Source of the DNA: Bradyrhizobium sp. BR13661
Lineage (GTDB): Bacteria; Pseudomonadota; Alphaproteobacteria; Rhizobiales; Xanthobacteraceae
DNA: 64,000 nucleotides
Assembly: GCF_029892425.1 (NCBI RefSeq)
Contig: NZ_JARXWB010000009.1
Coordinates: 62,001 to 126,000 of the forward strand
Reading direction: 5' to 3'
Shown here one piece after another: positions 26,352 through 35,578 of the stretch (position 1 is its first letter; every line of letters begins with the position of its first letter). Under the pieces are notes generated by a model, which saw nothing but the letters and a program-made list of their open reading frames with translations, had not been told where the DNA came from and did no database searches. The position numbers and the translations under genes are program-made.

Positions 26352-27116
26352 CTACCCCTCCACATTCGCCTTCATCGCCGTCTCGAACTTGTCGACGAAC
26401 TCGGTGAGCTCGTCGCCGCCGATGTCGCTGACGGCCCAGAAATTCAGGCCGCGTTCGCCCCAGCGGCGGCAGTTGAAGCCTTGCATGGTCTGCGTCTTCG
26501 GCGGCCGATGCTCGGTGCTCGCGGTCTGCGCCACGAACAGGTTGATGATGTGCTGCCGGCGCCTGTAGACGACCGCACCGATCGCACGCGCATCGATATA
26601 GTCGAGGCGCCCGCCGACCAGCGTAAACCCTTGCGCAGTGAGGTCGATCACGGGCGGGGCGACGTCGAGCTTGCCGTTGAACCAGGGCTTGACCGTGTGC
26701 TGGTCGGTCGAGACGACGTCGATGAGATGACCGGCCTGGAGCGAGCGCAGATGCGCGGAGACGACTTCCGAGAGGATGCGCTGCTGGTCGTCCTGGCGCA
26801 GCACGACGGCGACGACGCCGGAGGCGGCGAGCGCCGAGACGGCCGAGCCCATTGCAAACCCGCGCAGCACCGAGCGACGGCTCGGCTGCGACCGCGCTTG
26901 CGGCATCGACGCCTCGATACGGGCGCGCAAGGACGCGGGCGCGCTGTAGCGCAGCTTGGTGTCGGCCAGCACGCGCTTCATCTCTTGCTGGGCCGCGAAC
27001 TCGGCCGTGCAGGCCGGGCAGGTGGCGATATGGGCTTCGACCTCGCGCGCGTGGCCGGCATCGAGCTCGTTGTCGAGCAGCGCGTGAAGCAGGAATTTTG
27101 CTTCGTCGCAGGTCAT
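26352..27116 (-). CDS. Anti-sigma factor with zinc-finger (zf-HC2) domain
   Basis: This is a 254-residue protein. The N-terminal ZAS domain carries the HxxxCxxC motif: His29, Cys33 and Cys36 (HIATCPACTAEF), with Cys3 before it. A membrane segment lies at about 86-106 (FAMGSAVSALAASGVVAVVL), followed by an outer-side domain of about 145 residues. Such proteins hold their ECF sigma factor at the membrane until a signal arrives. The ATGA overlap with the sigma gene confirms the pairing. The outer domain could sense redox or envelope stress, given the cupredoxin upstream. Confidence 0.9.
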   Translation of the reverse strand: MTCDEAKFLLHALLDNELDAGHAREVEAHIATCPACTAEFAAQQEMKRVLADTKLRYSAPASLRARIEASMPQARSQPSRRSVLRGFAMGSAVSALAASGVVAVVLRQDDQQRILSEVVSAHLRSLQAGHLIDVVSTDQHTVKPWFNGKLDVAPPVIDLTAQGFTLVGGRLDYIDARAIGAVVYRRRQHIINLFVAQTASTEHRPPKTQTMQGFNCRRWGERGLNFWAVSDIGGDELTEFVDKFETAMKANVEG

Positions 27117-27661
27117 TTCGAGTGCTCCTCTTCCGCCGTCCAGGCCGCGCGCAGCATGGCGCGGGCGCGGGCGAGGCGGGACATCACGGTGCCGACGGGG
27201 GCACCGACGGCTTCGGCAATTTCACGGTAGGACAGGTTGTTGATCTCCCGCAGCACGAAGGTTTCCTTGAACGGCTCGGCGAGCGCGTCGATCATCTTGC
27301 GAATGGCGCCGGCGTCTCGGCTGCGCAGCACTTCGGCCTCCGGGCCCGCCTCGCTCTCCTGCCACATCGGCGTCTGGTCGGCCGCGCCGGGCGTGTCCTC
27401 GATCGCGGTATGCGAGTGGGCGCGTCTGGCGTATTCGGCGTTGCAGACATTGCGCAGGATCGCGAACAGCCACGGCTTCATCGCCGGGCCGCGATAGCTG
27501 TCGAAGTGCTTCAGCGCGCGCAGATAGCATTCCTGCACCGCGTCCTCCGCGTCGGAGGCGTCGCGCAGCAGATAGCGTGCGAGCGTATAGACGTCGTCGA
27601 GATAGGGCAGTGCCGCCTCGCGGAAGCGCTGCGCCTTCTGGAAATCGTCGCTGACGGGCAT
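27113..27661 (-). CDS. ECF RNA polymerase sigma factor
   Basis: This 182-residue sigma-70 family protein has region 2 (YTLARYLLRDASDAEDAVQECYLRALKHFDSY) and region 4 (FVLREINNLSYREIAEAVGAPVGTVMSRLARAR). Region 3 is absent, as in ECF factors. The start at 27661 is chosen because upstream codons are non-homologous. It overlaps the anti-sigma gene by 4 bases. Upstream on the same strand lie a cupredoxin (139-base gap) and a metallophosphoesterase, probable members of its regulon. Confidence 0.92.
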   Translation of the reverse strand: MPVSDDFQKAQRFREAALPYLDDVYTLARYLLRDASDAEDAVQECYLRALKHFDSYRGPAMKPWLFAILRNVCNAEYARRAHSHTAIEDTPGAADQTPMWQESEAGPEAEVLRSRDAGAIRKMIDALAEPFKETFVLREINNLSYREIAEAVGAPVGTVMSRLARARAMLRAAWTAEEEHSK

Positions 27662-27743
27662 CGCCTCTCGCTTTGCCTCTTGCTGCGTTTCGTATGTCGT
27701 CGCGTGCTTCGCGTCATCTTTGGGCCTGACCGAAGGCGCGCGA

Positions 27744-27773
27744 GCCCGGCCGGCGTGGGACCACCGGCCGGGC
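27744..27773. terminator. GC-rich hairpin between cupredoxin and sigma genes
   Basis: A perfect 10-bp stem, GCCCGGCCGG and CCGGCCGGGC, encloses a ten-base loop with no T-run. It may attenuate read-through from the cupredoxin gene into the sigma gene. Confidence 0.45.
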
Positions 27774-27800
27774 AAGACAGAGATGCCTTGGTTGGAGACG

Positions 27801-28130
27801 TTACTCAACCTTGATCATCCCGGTCATGTGCGGGTGCAGCGAACAAAAATACTTGTAGTCGCCCGCATCGGTGAAGGTGAACGTGAATTTGTCGTCGGTA
27901 TCCAGGGTCTTGGACCTGAACTTGCCGGCCGACACCACCGTGTGGGGGATGTCGTCCCGGTTGGTCCAGGTCACCGTCGTGCCGACCTTGATCTTGAGCT
28001 CTGGCGGCTGGAAGACGAAATTGTCGATATGTACCTCCATGGCGTTGTCGTCGGCACGGGCGGTCGTGACGGGGAGCAGGATGGCCGCGGCCACAGCGAC
28101 CCCGAAGTCGCGGCGATTGAGTGTCTTCAT
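27801..28130 (-). CDS. Exported cupredoxin (amicyanin/plastocyanin-like)
   Basis: This 109-residue blue-copper protein has an N-terminal export signal (RRDFG, then AVAAAILLPVTTARA, cleavage near residue 26; possibly Tat). The copper site is complete: His63 (DIPHTVV), Cys96, His99 and Met102 in YFCSLHPHMTG, the spacing of amicyanin. It would act as a periplasmic one-electron carrier. It follows the metallophosphoesterase by 24 bases and precedes the sigma/anti-sigma pair, so it is probably part of a stress response run by that sigma factor. Confidence 0.9.
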   Translation of the reverse strand: MKTLNRRDFGVAVAAAILLPVTTARADDNAMEVHIDNFVFQPPELKIKVGTTVTWTNRDDIPHTVVSAGKFRSKTLDTDDKFTFTFTDAGDYKYFCSLHPHMTGMIKVE

Positions 28131-28154
28131 TGTCAGCGTCCGTTCAGCCCTGAA

Positions 28155-29099
28155 TCAACCCTGGATCGGTGTGTCGATGATCGCGAGCCGCTGCTCGTTC
28201 TGCTTGAAGTTGATGCTGGCGACCCCGAGCATGGAGCGGAGCTTGGCGTCCTCGACCTTCATCGGTCCAGGCGAGGGGGCGGTGCCTGGCGCCGGTTGCG
28301 GGAAGGCGGTCGAGCGTGCGGTGTGGAAGGTGACGTTGCCTTCGACCTTCTGCATCACCTGATGGATGTGCCCGTTGAGCACGGTGACCGAGCCGAAGCC
28401 CTTGACGTATTCGAGCGCGCGGCCGCCGTCCTCGGTGCCCCAGCCCCATTCCGGATAGACGGTCCAGAGCGGGATATGCGCGAACAAGACAATCGGCGTC
28501 GATTTCGACTTGCCGCGGAGGTCGTCCTCGAGCCAGGCGAGCTGCTCGGCGCCGAGATTGCCGAGCCCGCCGCCCTTGAGGTCGACGACGTTGACGAGGC
28601 CGACGAAGTGCACGCCGCCGGCGTCGAACGAGTACCAGCCCTGGCCCTTGGTGCCGCGGCCGTAGCGCTCGCGATAGAATTTCACCTCCTCGTCGAGGAA
28701 GTCATGTTCGCCGGGCACGTAGTGCACATCCAGCTTGGACTGCGAGATGATGCGATCGGCGTTGTCGAACTCGGAGGCCTTGGACAGATGGGTGATGTCG
28801 CCGGTGTGGATCATGAACGACGGCTTGGCCGGCATGGCATTGATCTTGTTGACGGCTTCTTCCAGCGTACCCAGCGCGTTGGGGTTGGCCGGCTTGTCGA
28901 AGCCGACATGGCTGTCGCTGATCTGCATGAAGGTCATGCCGGGCGCCGTGGCGGTCGCGGCTTCAGCGGAATCGATGATGCCGAGCGAGCGCGGCACGCC
29001 GCCCGTGATGGTCCAGAGCACCCCGGTTCCGGCCCATGTCATACATTCCAGCACCTTGCGGCGGCTGACGCCGTCTTCCCCGTGATCGTGTCCGCTCAT
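28155..29099 (-). CDS. Tat-exported metallophosphoesterase
   Basis: This 314-residue calcineurin-like phosphoesterase has the metal-binding motifs QISDSHVGFD, HTGDITH, VPGEHDF (replacing GNHD) and VLNGHIHQ. The N-terminus carries a twin-arginine SRRKVLECMTWAG and an Ala-rich cleavage region near residue 48. The ATG at 29099 has AAAGGAG seven bases upstream. It heads the unit metallophosphoesterase-cupredoxin-sigma-anti-sigma. The physiological substrate is unknown. Confidence 0.88.
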   Translation of the reverse strand: MSGHDHGEDGVSRRKVLECMTWAGTGVLWTITGGVPRSLGIIDSAEAATATAPGMTFMQISDSHVGFDKPANPNALGTLEEAVNKINAMPAKPSFMIHTGDITHLSKASEFDNADRIISQSKLDVHYVPGEHDFLDEEVKFYRERYGRGTKGQGWYSFDAGGVHFVGLVNVVDLKGGGLGNLGAEQLAWLEDDLRGKSKSTPIVLFAHIPLWTVYPEWGWGTEDGGRALEYVKGFGSVTVLNGHIHQVMQKVEGNVTFHTARSTAFPQPAPGTAPSPGPMKVEDAKLRSMLGVASINFKQNEQRLAIIDTPIQG

Positions 29100-29243
29100 C
29101 GCACGTCTCCTTTGGCCCGGAATTGGGCTTCGGGGAGGTGATTGGGGGAGGGGTCGGTTTATTCGCGGGAAGCGATGACGTTTTCGTGAGGTCGGGTCAC
29201 ACACGCGGATGCGGCGCGGGCTCTGCGCGAGTTTCCACGCTGT

Positions 29244-29287
29244 TTCCGAGGCTTAGGATTCCGAGGCTTGTGATCCGAGGCCTCGGA
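29244..29287. repeat. Three tandem 15-bp repeats ending in a palindrome
   Basis: TTCCGAGGCTTAGGA and TTCCGAGGCTTGTGA are followed by TCCGAGGCCTCGGA, which is itself a perfect 14-bp palindrome. They lie in the gap between the GMC oxidoreductase stop and the start of the metallophosphoesterase operon. They may be a terminator remnant or regulatory sites. Confidence 0.55.
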
Positions 29288-29345
29288 GATGAACAGGGAT
29301 CTAGGCCGAATATTCCCGGATCGCCCGCGCCACGAGGGCGGGATG

Positions 29346-30965
29346 CTACTTCGCATCCTCCAAGATCATCGCGGCACCTTTCTCGGCGATCATTGCCGTC
29401 GGCGTGTTGGTATTGCCCGAGGTGATCGTCGGCATGATCGAGGCGTCGACGACGCGCAGACCGCCGAGACCGTAGAAGCGCAGGCGCTCGTCGACGACGG
29501 CCATGGGATCGCTGGCCGATCCCATCTTCGCGGTGCCGACGGGATGGAAGATGGTGGTGCCGATGTCGCCGGCGGCTTTTGCGAGCGAGGCATCGTCGTC
29601 GCCGACAGTTGGGCCGGGCAAGTACTCGCTCGGGCGATATTTTGCCAGCGCCCTTTGCTGCATCAGGCGGCGCGTGGTGCGGATGGCGTCGGCGCCGACC
29701 TGGCGGTCGTCGTCGGTCGACAGATAATTCGGCGCGATGATCGGTTTCTCGTCCGGGCTCGCAGAGCGCAGGCGGATGGTGCCGCGCGAGGTCGGCTGGA
29801 GATTGCAGGCACTCACCGTGATCGCGGGGAAGCGGTGCAGGGGATCGCCGAATTTGTCGAGCGACAGCGGCTGCACGTGAAACTGGATGTTGGCGCGCGC
29901 GCGCGTTGCGTCGGAGCGTGTGAAGATACCCAGCTGCGACGGTGCCATCGTCAACGGTCCGCGGCGGCGGAAAGCGTAGTCGAGGCCCATCAGGCCGCGG
30001 CGGAACAGATTGTAATAGGTCTCGTTCAACGTCCGCACGCCCTCGACCTTGTAGATCGCGCGCTGCTGCAGATGGTCCTGCAGATTGCGCCCCACACCGG
30101 GCTTGTCCATGACGATGTCGATGCCGAGCGGCGACAGCCAGTCGGCAGGGCCAATGCCGGTGCGGTGCAGTATCTGCACCGAGCCGATAGAGCCGGCCGA
30201 GAGGATCACCTCGCGTTTGGCGCGCGCCTCGATGGTCTCGCCGTTCTGGATGAAGCGCACGCCGACGGCGCGGCCCTGCTCGATGATCAGGCGATCGACC
30301 AGCACGTTCTTCTCGAGCCGCAGATTGGGGCGGTTCAGCGCCGGCTTGAGGAAGCCGCGTGCCGACGACCAGCGCCGGCCACGCTTCTGGTTGACGTGGA
30401 AATAGCTCGTGCCTTCATTGTCGCCGGTGTTGAAATCAGGGATGCGCTTGATGCCCATTTCTTCTGCGGCATCGCCGACGGCATCGAGAATGTCCCAGGA
30501 CAGCCGCGGCGCTTCGACCCGCCAGCCTCCGCCGGTGCCGTGATGCTCGCTAGGCCCAAGGAAGTGATCCTCGAGCCGCTTGAACAGCGGGAGCACATCA
30601 TCATAGCCCCAGCCAGTCATGCCGAGCTGGCGCCAATGATCGTAATCGGCGGCCTGGCCGCGCATCGAGATCATGGCGTTGATCGCCGAAGAGCCGCCGA
30701 TCACCTTACCGCGCGGATAGGATAGCGAACGGCCGTTCAGCCCCGGCTCGGCCTCGGTCTTGAACATCCAGTCCGAGCGCGGATTGCCGATGGCGAAGAG
30801 ATAGCCGACCGGGATGTGGAACCAGATCCAGTTGTCGTCGCCGCCAGCCTCGAGAATGAGGACGCGGTTCTTGGGCTCGGCCGACAGCCGGTTCGCAATA
30901 ATGCAGCCCGCTGTACCGGCGCCCACGACAATGTAGTCAAACTCACCTTCGAGCCGCCTTGGCAT
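29346..30965 (-). CDS. GMC-family FAD-dependent oxidoreductase (choline dehydrogenase-like)
   Basis: This is a 539-residue glucose-methanol-choline oxidoreductase. The FAD-binding GAGTAG is at about 15-20, the GMC signature is at about 85-110 (PRGKVIGGSSAINAMISMRG), and the active-site histidine is in TIFHPVGTAKMG with Asn in SGNTNTPTAM. It oxidises an alcohol with FAD. The family is broad and the real substrate is unknown. It has no close operon partner; upstream, at 30973-30984, lies the perfect palindrome CCACCCGGGTGG, a possible operator. BetA itself usually travels with betB or betI, absent here. Confidence 0.88.
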   Translation of the reverse strand: MPRRLEGEFDYIVVGAGTAGCIIANRLSAEPKNRVLILEAGGDDNWIWFHIPVGYLFAIGNPRSDWMFKTEAEPGLNGRSLSYPRGKVIGGSSAINAMISMRGQAADYDHWRQLGMTGWGYDDVLPLFKRLEDHFLGPSEHHGTGGGWRVEAPRLSWDILDAVGDAAEEMGIKRIPDFNTGDNEGTSYFHVNQKRGRRWSSARGFLKPALNRPNLRLEKNVLVDRLIIEQGRAVGVRFIQNGETIEARAKREVILSAGSIGSVQILHRTGIGPADWLSPLGIDIVMDKPGVGRNLQDHLQQRAIYKVEGVRTLNETYYNLFRRGLMGLDYAFRRRGPLTMAPSQLGIFTRSDATRARANIQFHVQPLSLDKFGDPLHRFPAITVSACNLQPTSRGTIRLRSASPDEKPIIAPNYLSTDDDRQVGADAIRTTRRLMQQRALAKYRPSEYLPGPTVGDDDASLAKAAGDIGTTIFHPVGTAKMGSASDPMAVVDERLRFYGLGGLRVVDASIMPTITSGNTNTPTAMIAEKGAAMILEDAK

Positions 30966-31140
30966 TCTGCTTCCACCCGGGTGGTCCCTTAACGTTCTGT
31001 CCTATTAGGCAGACGCTGCGGATCGGGACAAGCCCGGCCATGACCAGAGCACAGGGCGACCCGGTGATCCGTAGCAGTTAGGTGGACTGGCGCTTGCATG
31101 GTAGACAGGGCTGTATTTTCAACAAAGCTCGAGACCCTCC

Positions 31141-32313
31141 ATGCCCATCGTGAACCGCGTCGCCGACCTTCAACCCGATATCCAGGCCTGGCGGCGGGAC
31201 ATCCATCAGCATCCCGAGCTGCTCTATGATGTCCATCGCACCGCAGCATTCGTCGCGGATCGCCTGCGGGAGTTCGGCTGCGACGAGGTCGTGACCGGTA
31301 TCGGCCAGACCGGCGTGGTCGGTGTGATCAAGGGCAACAAGCCGACCGGCGAGGGCTTGAAGGTCATCGGCCTGCGCGCAGACATGGACGCATTGCCGGT
31401 CGAGGAGCAGACCAACCTGCCTTACGCCTCGAAGATCCCGGGCAAGATGCACGCCTGCGGTCATGACGGCCACACTGCGATGCTGCTCGGCGCTGCGCGC
31501 TACCTCGCCGAGACGCGCAATTTCGCCGGCGACGCGATCGTGATCTTCCAGCCGGCCGAGGAGGGCGGCGCCGGCGGCGCGGCCATGGTCAAGGACGGCA
31601 TGATGGAGCGCTTCGGCATCGAGCAGGTCTATGGCATGCACAATGGTCCCGGCATCCCGATCGGCTCGTTCGCGATCCGGCCGGGCCCGATCATGGCGGC
31701 GACCGACGAGGTCGACATCAAGATCGAGGGCCTCGGCGGCCACGCCGCGCGTCCGCATAAATGCATCGACTCTGTTCTGGTCGGTGCGCAGCTGATCACC
31801 GCCTTGCAGTCGATCGTCGCGCGCAGCGTCGATCCCCTCGAATCGGCCGTGATCTCGATCTGCGAGTTCCACGCCGGCAATGCCCGCAACGTCATTCCGC
31901 AGACCGCGGAACTGCGCGGCACCATCCGCACGCTCTCTGCCGATGTGCGCAAGCTGGTCGAGAAGCGCGTGCACGAAGTGGTGGCGGGCGTGGCGCAGAT
32001 CACCGGCGCCAAGATCGATCTGCACTACAAGCGCAACTATCCCGTCGTGAGCAACCACGCCGCGGAGACCGAAGTGGCGACGCGCATCGCCAAGCAAGTT
32101 GCCGGCGATGCCAACGTGCATGAGATGCCGCCGCTGATGGGTGGCGAGGATTTTGCCTATATGCTGGAAGCGCGCCCCGGTGCGTTCATCTTCTGCGGCA
32201 ACGGTGACAGCGCCGGCCTGCATCACCCCGCCTACAATTTCAACGATGAGGCGATCGTGTTCGGCACATCGTACTGGGTCAAGCTGGTCGAGGAGCAGCT
32301 CGCAGCGTCGTGA
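31141..32313 (+). CDS. M20 family amidohydrolase (hippurate hydrolase-like)
   Basis: This 390-residue zinc metallopeptidase-fold amidohydrolase of the M20D group has ADMDALPVEE, the metal-binding KMHACGHDGHTAM, QPAEEGGAGG, the dimerisation-domain segment GLGGHAARPHKCIDS and the late LMGGEDFAYM. These enzymes remove N-acyl groups from amino acids. Length is typical. It stands alone, divergent from the GMC gene, and ends at a strong terminator shared with the convergent phosphate transporter. Confidence 0.9.
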   Translation: MPIVNRVADLQPDIQAWRRDIHQHPELLYDVHRTAAFVADRLREFGCDEVVTGIGQTGVVGVIKGNKPTGEGLKVIGLRADMDALPVEEQTNLPYASKIPGKMHACGHDGHTAMLLGAARYLAETRNFAGDAIVIFQPAEEGGAGGAAMVKDGMMERFGIEQVYGMHNGPGIPIGSFAIRPGPIMAATDEVDIKIEGLGGHAARPHKCIDSVLVGAQLITALQSIVARSVDPLESAVISICEFHAGNARNVIPQTAELRGTIRTLSADVRKLVEKRVHEVVAGVAQITGAKIDLHYKRNYPVVSNHAAETEVATRIAKQVAGDANVHEMPPLMGGEDFAYMLEARPGAFIFCGNGDSAGLHHPAYNFNDEAIVFGTSYWVKLVEEQLAAS

Positions 32314-32335
32314 CGGCTAAACGAACACACAAATG

Positions 32336-32367
32336 AAAAGGGCCCGTGCATCGCACGGGCCCTTTTT
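32336..32367. terminator. Bidirectional intrinsic terminator
   Basis: Arms AAAAGGGCCCGTGC and GCACGGGCCCTTTTT around an ATC loop make a near-perfect hairpin with T-runs on both strands, between the convergent M20 amidohydrolase and phosphate transporter genes. Confidence 0.9.
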
Positions 32368-32386
32368 GCTGGTTTGCCGTCGCGGC

Positions 32387-34009
32387 TCAGAACACGTGCG
32401 AGAACAGATAATAGAGCACGCCCGAGATGATCATCGCGGCCGGCAGGGTCAGCACCCAGGCCATGGCGATGTTGCGGATCGTCGCCCATTGCAGGCCCGA
32501 GCCGTTGGCGGCCATGGTGCCCGCGATGCCTGACGACAGCACGTGGGTGGTCGAGACCGGCAGGCCATAGACGTCGGCGGCGGCGATGGTCGCGGCCGCG
32601 GTGATCTCGGCGCAGGCGCCTTGCGCGTAGGTCAGGTGGGTCTTGCCGATCTTCTCGCCGACGGTGACGACGATGCGCTTCCAGCCGACCATGGTGCCGA
32701 GGCCAAGCGCGATGGCAACCACGATCTTCACCCAGCCGGGGATGAACTTCGTGGCGCTGTCGAGCGAACCCTTGTAGGCGTTGAGCACGGTGACGTCGGC
32801 GGCACTGAGCTCGGCTTCCTTGTCCTTCATCAGGAAACGGAGCGCTTCCGAGGCGAGGTACATGTCGTTGCGGGTGTTGCCGACGAGGTCGGCCGGCACC
32901 TTGGCGAGCGAGCCGTAGGTAGTCACCTGCTTGGAGATGTCGCGCACCAGCACGGCGAGCGACGGGAAGGTGCCGCCATTGACCTCGTGCTGCGCGACAT
33001 AGTTGGTCACGGCGGGACGCGGGTTGCCGATCACGTTGTAGCCAGCGGCCTTGCTTTCGATGATCTTGCTGGCAGCCTCCGAGTTCTGGCTGAACAGAGC
33101 GAGCTGGCTCTCCGGCAGGGCGCGGTTGAGTGCGTAGGCGGTCGGCACGGTACCGATCAGGATCAGCATGATCAGGCCCATGCCCTTCTGGCCGTCATTG
33201 GAGCCGTGGAAGAAGCTCACCAGCGTGCAGGTGAGGATCAGGATGCCGCGGATCCACCATGGCGGCGGCTGGTCGCCCTTCGGCTCGCCGAACAGAGCGG
33301 GCGTGGCGCGCAGCAGCACGGTGCGCAGGATCAGGAGCAGGCCGGCGGCAAGCGCGAAACCGAACAGTGGCGACAACAGCAGCGCCTTGCCGATGTTGGT
33401 GGCCTGGGTCCAGTCGACACCGGTGGTGCCGCTGCGGCCATGCAGGACCGCGTTCATGATGCCGACGCCCATGATCGAGCCGATCAGGGTGTGCGAGCTC
33501 GACGCAGGCAGGCCGAAATACCAGGTGCCGACGTTCCAGATGATGGCGGCGATCAAGAGAGCAAACACCATCGCGAAGCCGGCGCTGGAGCCGACCTGGA
33601 GGATCAGCTCGACCGGCAGCAGCGAGACGATGCCGAACGCGACCGCGCCCGAGGACAGCAGCACACCGAACAGGTTGAACATGCCGGACCACACCACGGC
33701 GATGTGAGCGGGCAGCGAGCGGGTGTAGATCACGGTCGCGACCGCGTTGGCGGTGTCGTGGAAACCGTTCACGAACTCGAAGCCGAGTGCGATCAGAAGC
33801 GCGACGAAGAGCAGGAGGAAGGGGGCGAAGCTCTTGACCTGCGCGCCGGCGGCATCGACGTCGACCCAGATGCTGTAGGCGACGAAGAGCAGGGCGGCGG
33901 CGATCACCCCCATGTAGATCACGCCGGTGAGCGGATGGAATCCGCGATTGAGGTCTGGCCCCTTACTCAAGGCCGGCTCGATCGAGCCTGGCAAAGCAAC
34001 GTCACTCAT
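32387..34009 (-). CDS. pit: Low-affinity inorganic phosphate transporter, PiT family
   Basis: This is a 540-residue PHO4-family protein. The two duplicated halves each carry the family signature: NGFHDTANAVATVIYTRSL in the first and FHGSNDGQKGMGL in the second. GLPASSSHTLIGS and GLPVSTTHVLSSG are the matching repeat pair. A soluble insert of about 110 residues (around 310-420) separates the later helices. It imports phosphate with H+ or as a metal-phosphate complex. The ATG at 34009 has AGGAG 8 bases upstream. Confidence 0.92.
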   Translation of the reverse strand: MSDVALPGSIEPALSKGPDLNRGFHPLTGVIYMGVIAAALLFVAYSIWVDVDAAGAQVKSFAPFLLLFVALLIALGFEFVNGFHDTANAVATVIYTRSLPAHIAVVWSGMFNLFGVLLSSGAVAFGIVSLLPVELILQVGSSAGFAMVFALLIAAIIWNVGTWYFGLPASSSHTLIGSIMGVGIMNAVLHGRSGTTGVDWTQATNIGKALLLSPLFGFALAAGLLLILRTVLLRATPALFGEPKGDQPPPWWIRGILILTCTLVSFFHGSNDGQKGMGLIMLILIGTVPTAYALNRALPESQLALFSQNSEAASKIIESKAAGYNVIGNPRPAVTNYVAQHEVNGGTFPSLAVLVRDISKQVTTYGSLAKVPADLVGNTRNDMYLASEALRFLMKDKEAELSAADVTVLNAYKGSLDSATKFIPGWVKIVVAIALGLGTMVGWKRIVVTVGEKIGKTHLTYAQGACAEITAAATIAAADVYGLPVSTTHVLSSGIAGTMAANGSGLQWATIRNIAMAWVLTLPAAMIISGVLYYLFSHVF

Positions 34010-34135
34010 TGGAAATTCTCCTGGTCCCAAGACCTGGGAGTTTGCGCGCGGCATGTGACAGGCGGTTGAAATGGTCGGCAGGCAGTTGAAATGATGGAAG
34101 TTATCCAAGGTTTGTTGCTGTGTGTGTCAGCCATA

Positions 34136-35578
34136 TCAGGCGGCGCGCGAGGCCTTTCGCTGCATCGCGGCGGCGATCTTCAGGTCTTCGACAAAGCGCT
34201 GATATTCCAGCGCCTTCGCTTCGGGATCGGGTAGCCGCAGCAGATAGGACGGGTGCACCGTCACCAGAGCCTTGCGCCCGTCGGGCAGGTCTATGAGCCG
34301 GCCGCGGGTCTTGCCCACAGGCGTGATCTTGCCAAACACGCTTTGCGCCGCGGTCGCGCCCATCGCCACGATGAGCTCGGGCTGGATTGCCGAAACTTCC
34401 CGCTCGTACCATTGCCGGCACGCTTTGATCTCCGGCGTCGCCGGTTTCTGATGCAGGCGGATTTTTCCGCGCGGCACGAATTTGAAGTGCTTGACGGCAT
34501 TGGTGACGTAGACCTTCTCACGATTGACGCCGGCTTCGGCGAGCGCGCGATCGAGCATCTGGCCGGCCGGACCGACGAAGGGATGGCCGGCGAGGTCTTC
34601 CTTGTCGCCGGGCTGCTCGCCGACCAGCATGATGGTGGCGTTGTCAGGGCCTTCGCCGAACACGGTTTGCGTCGCGTCCTTGTAGAGCGGGCAGGCGCGG
34701 CAATGCGCGGCTTCCTCGCGAAGCGCGTCGAGATCGTTGGTTGCGGGTCTGCGTATCATCGGAGCCTCCGGCCGCCTCTGAGGCTTGTGCGGATCGGTTG
34801 CGGCGTTGGCGATCATAGCACCGGTCATGCGCTCGGCGTCCTCGATTAAGGGCTTAATGATCGAGGCCTCGGGCAGGTTCCTCCAGTATTTCTTCGGCAT
34901 CTCCGTCTGCATCGCCTTCACCTTCAAGCGCGCCGGGTTGAAGATGCTGGCGTAATAGCTCCGCCAGGTTTCCTCCAGCCGGTCTTCGCCCGGAGCCTCG
35001 CTCTTGCTCACGCCCGGTGTGAACGAGAGCGCGTGGCCGTCCCAATGCGCGCAGAGATCCGGCGTCAGGATCGACCAGGGCATGTCGGCAAAGCGTTTTG
35101 CGAAGAACGGCGCGGCGAGCTCGACGATGTGATGCTCCGGCTCGAACCAGGCGACGTAATGCGCTGATCGCTCGCGGCCGATCTCGCGAAAGCGCACGAA
35201 GGCGTGCATCTTGTGCTCGTCGCGATGAACCGCGCGCGCCATCGCCGTGACCTGCCCAACATCGGAGTCGGTCGCGACCTCGATGAGGTCGTGGTTGTCT
35301 CTCAATCGCCAGAGCAGGCGATAGAGGATTGCAAAGCGCTCGGGATCGCGATGCAGGATTGCCGATTTTGCGAGGTCGACGAATTTGCCTGATACGCTGA
35401 AGGTGCCCTCGTTGACCTCGAGGATCGGAGACGGCGCGGGCGGTGCGAACAAATCGGCTTCGCCGCCTTGCACGGTCCAGGTGACATCGGTGGGCTGCAC
35501 ATGACCAAGCACGAGCGTGCGTGCGGCTGTGCGCCAGCCGTCGAAATCGGTTTCGGTGTCGAGAATGATGTACTGCAT
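34136..35578 (-). CDS. DUF4130-UdgX fusion, uracil-DNA-binding protein
   Basis: This is a 480-residue two-domain protein. Residues 1 to about 250 are the DUF4130/TIGR03915 domain (YRLLWRLRDNHDL, HKMHAFVRFRE, HYVAWFEPEHHIVELAAPFF). Residues about 285-475 are a family 4/UdgX uracil-DNA glycosylase fold: CRACPLY (Cys293, Cys296), GEQPGDKEDLAGHPF at 320-334, VTVHPSYLLR at 439-448 and Cys387. The UdgX R-loop is present as GKIRLHQKP with His376, the residue that in Mycobacterium UdgX forms a covalent bond to the ribose after uracil release. His364 stands where ordinary family 4 enzymes have a cysteine. It overlaps its radical SAM partner by one base. Confidence 0.9.
   Translation of the reverse strand: MQYIILDTETDFDGWRTAARTLVLGHVQPTDVTWTVQGGEADLFAPPAPSPILEVNEGTFSVSGKFVDLAKSAILHRDPERFAILYRLLWRLRDNHDLIEVATDSDVGQVTAMARAVHRDEHKMHAFVRFREIGRERSAHYVAWFEPEHHIVELAAPFFAKRFADMPWSILTPDLCAHWDGHALSFTPGVSKSEAPGEDRLEETWRSYYASIFNPARLKVKAMQTEMPKKYWRNLPEASIIKPLIEDAERMTGAMIANAATDPHKPQRRPEAPMIRRPATNDLDALREEAAHCRACPLYKDATQTVFGEGPDNATIMLVGEQPGDKEDLAGHPFVGPAGQMLDRALAEAGVNREKVYVTNAVKHFKFVPRGKIRLHQKPATPEIKACRQWYEREVSAIQPELIVAMGATAAQSVFGKITPVGKTRGRLIDLPDGRKALVTVHPSYLLRLPDPEAKALEYQRFVEDLKIAAAMQRKASRAA

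Noticed and set aside
32543-34069. Long plus-strand frame opposite the PiT transporter
   Set aside because: It has the low-complexity, charged composition of a mirror frame, while the minus strand encodes the PHO4 signatures.
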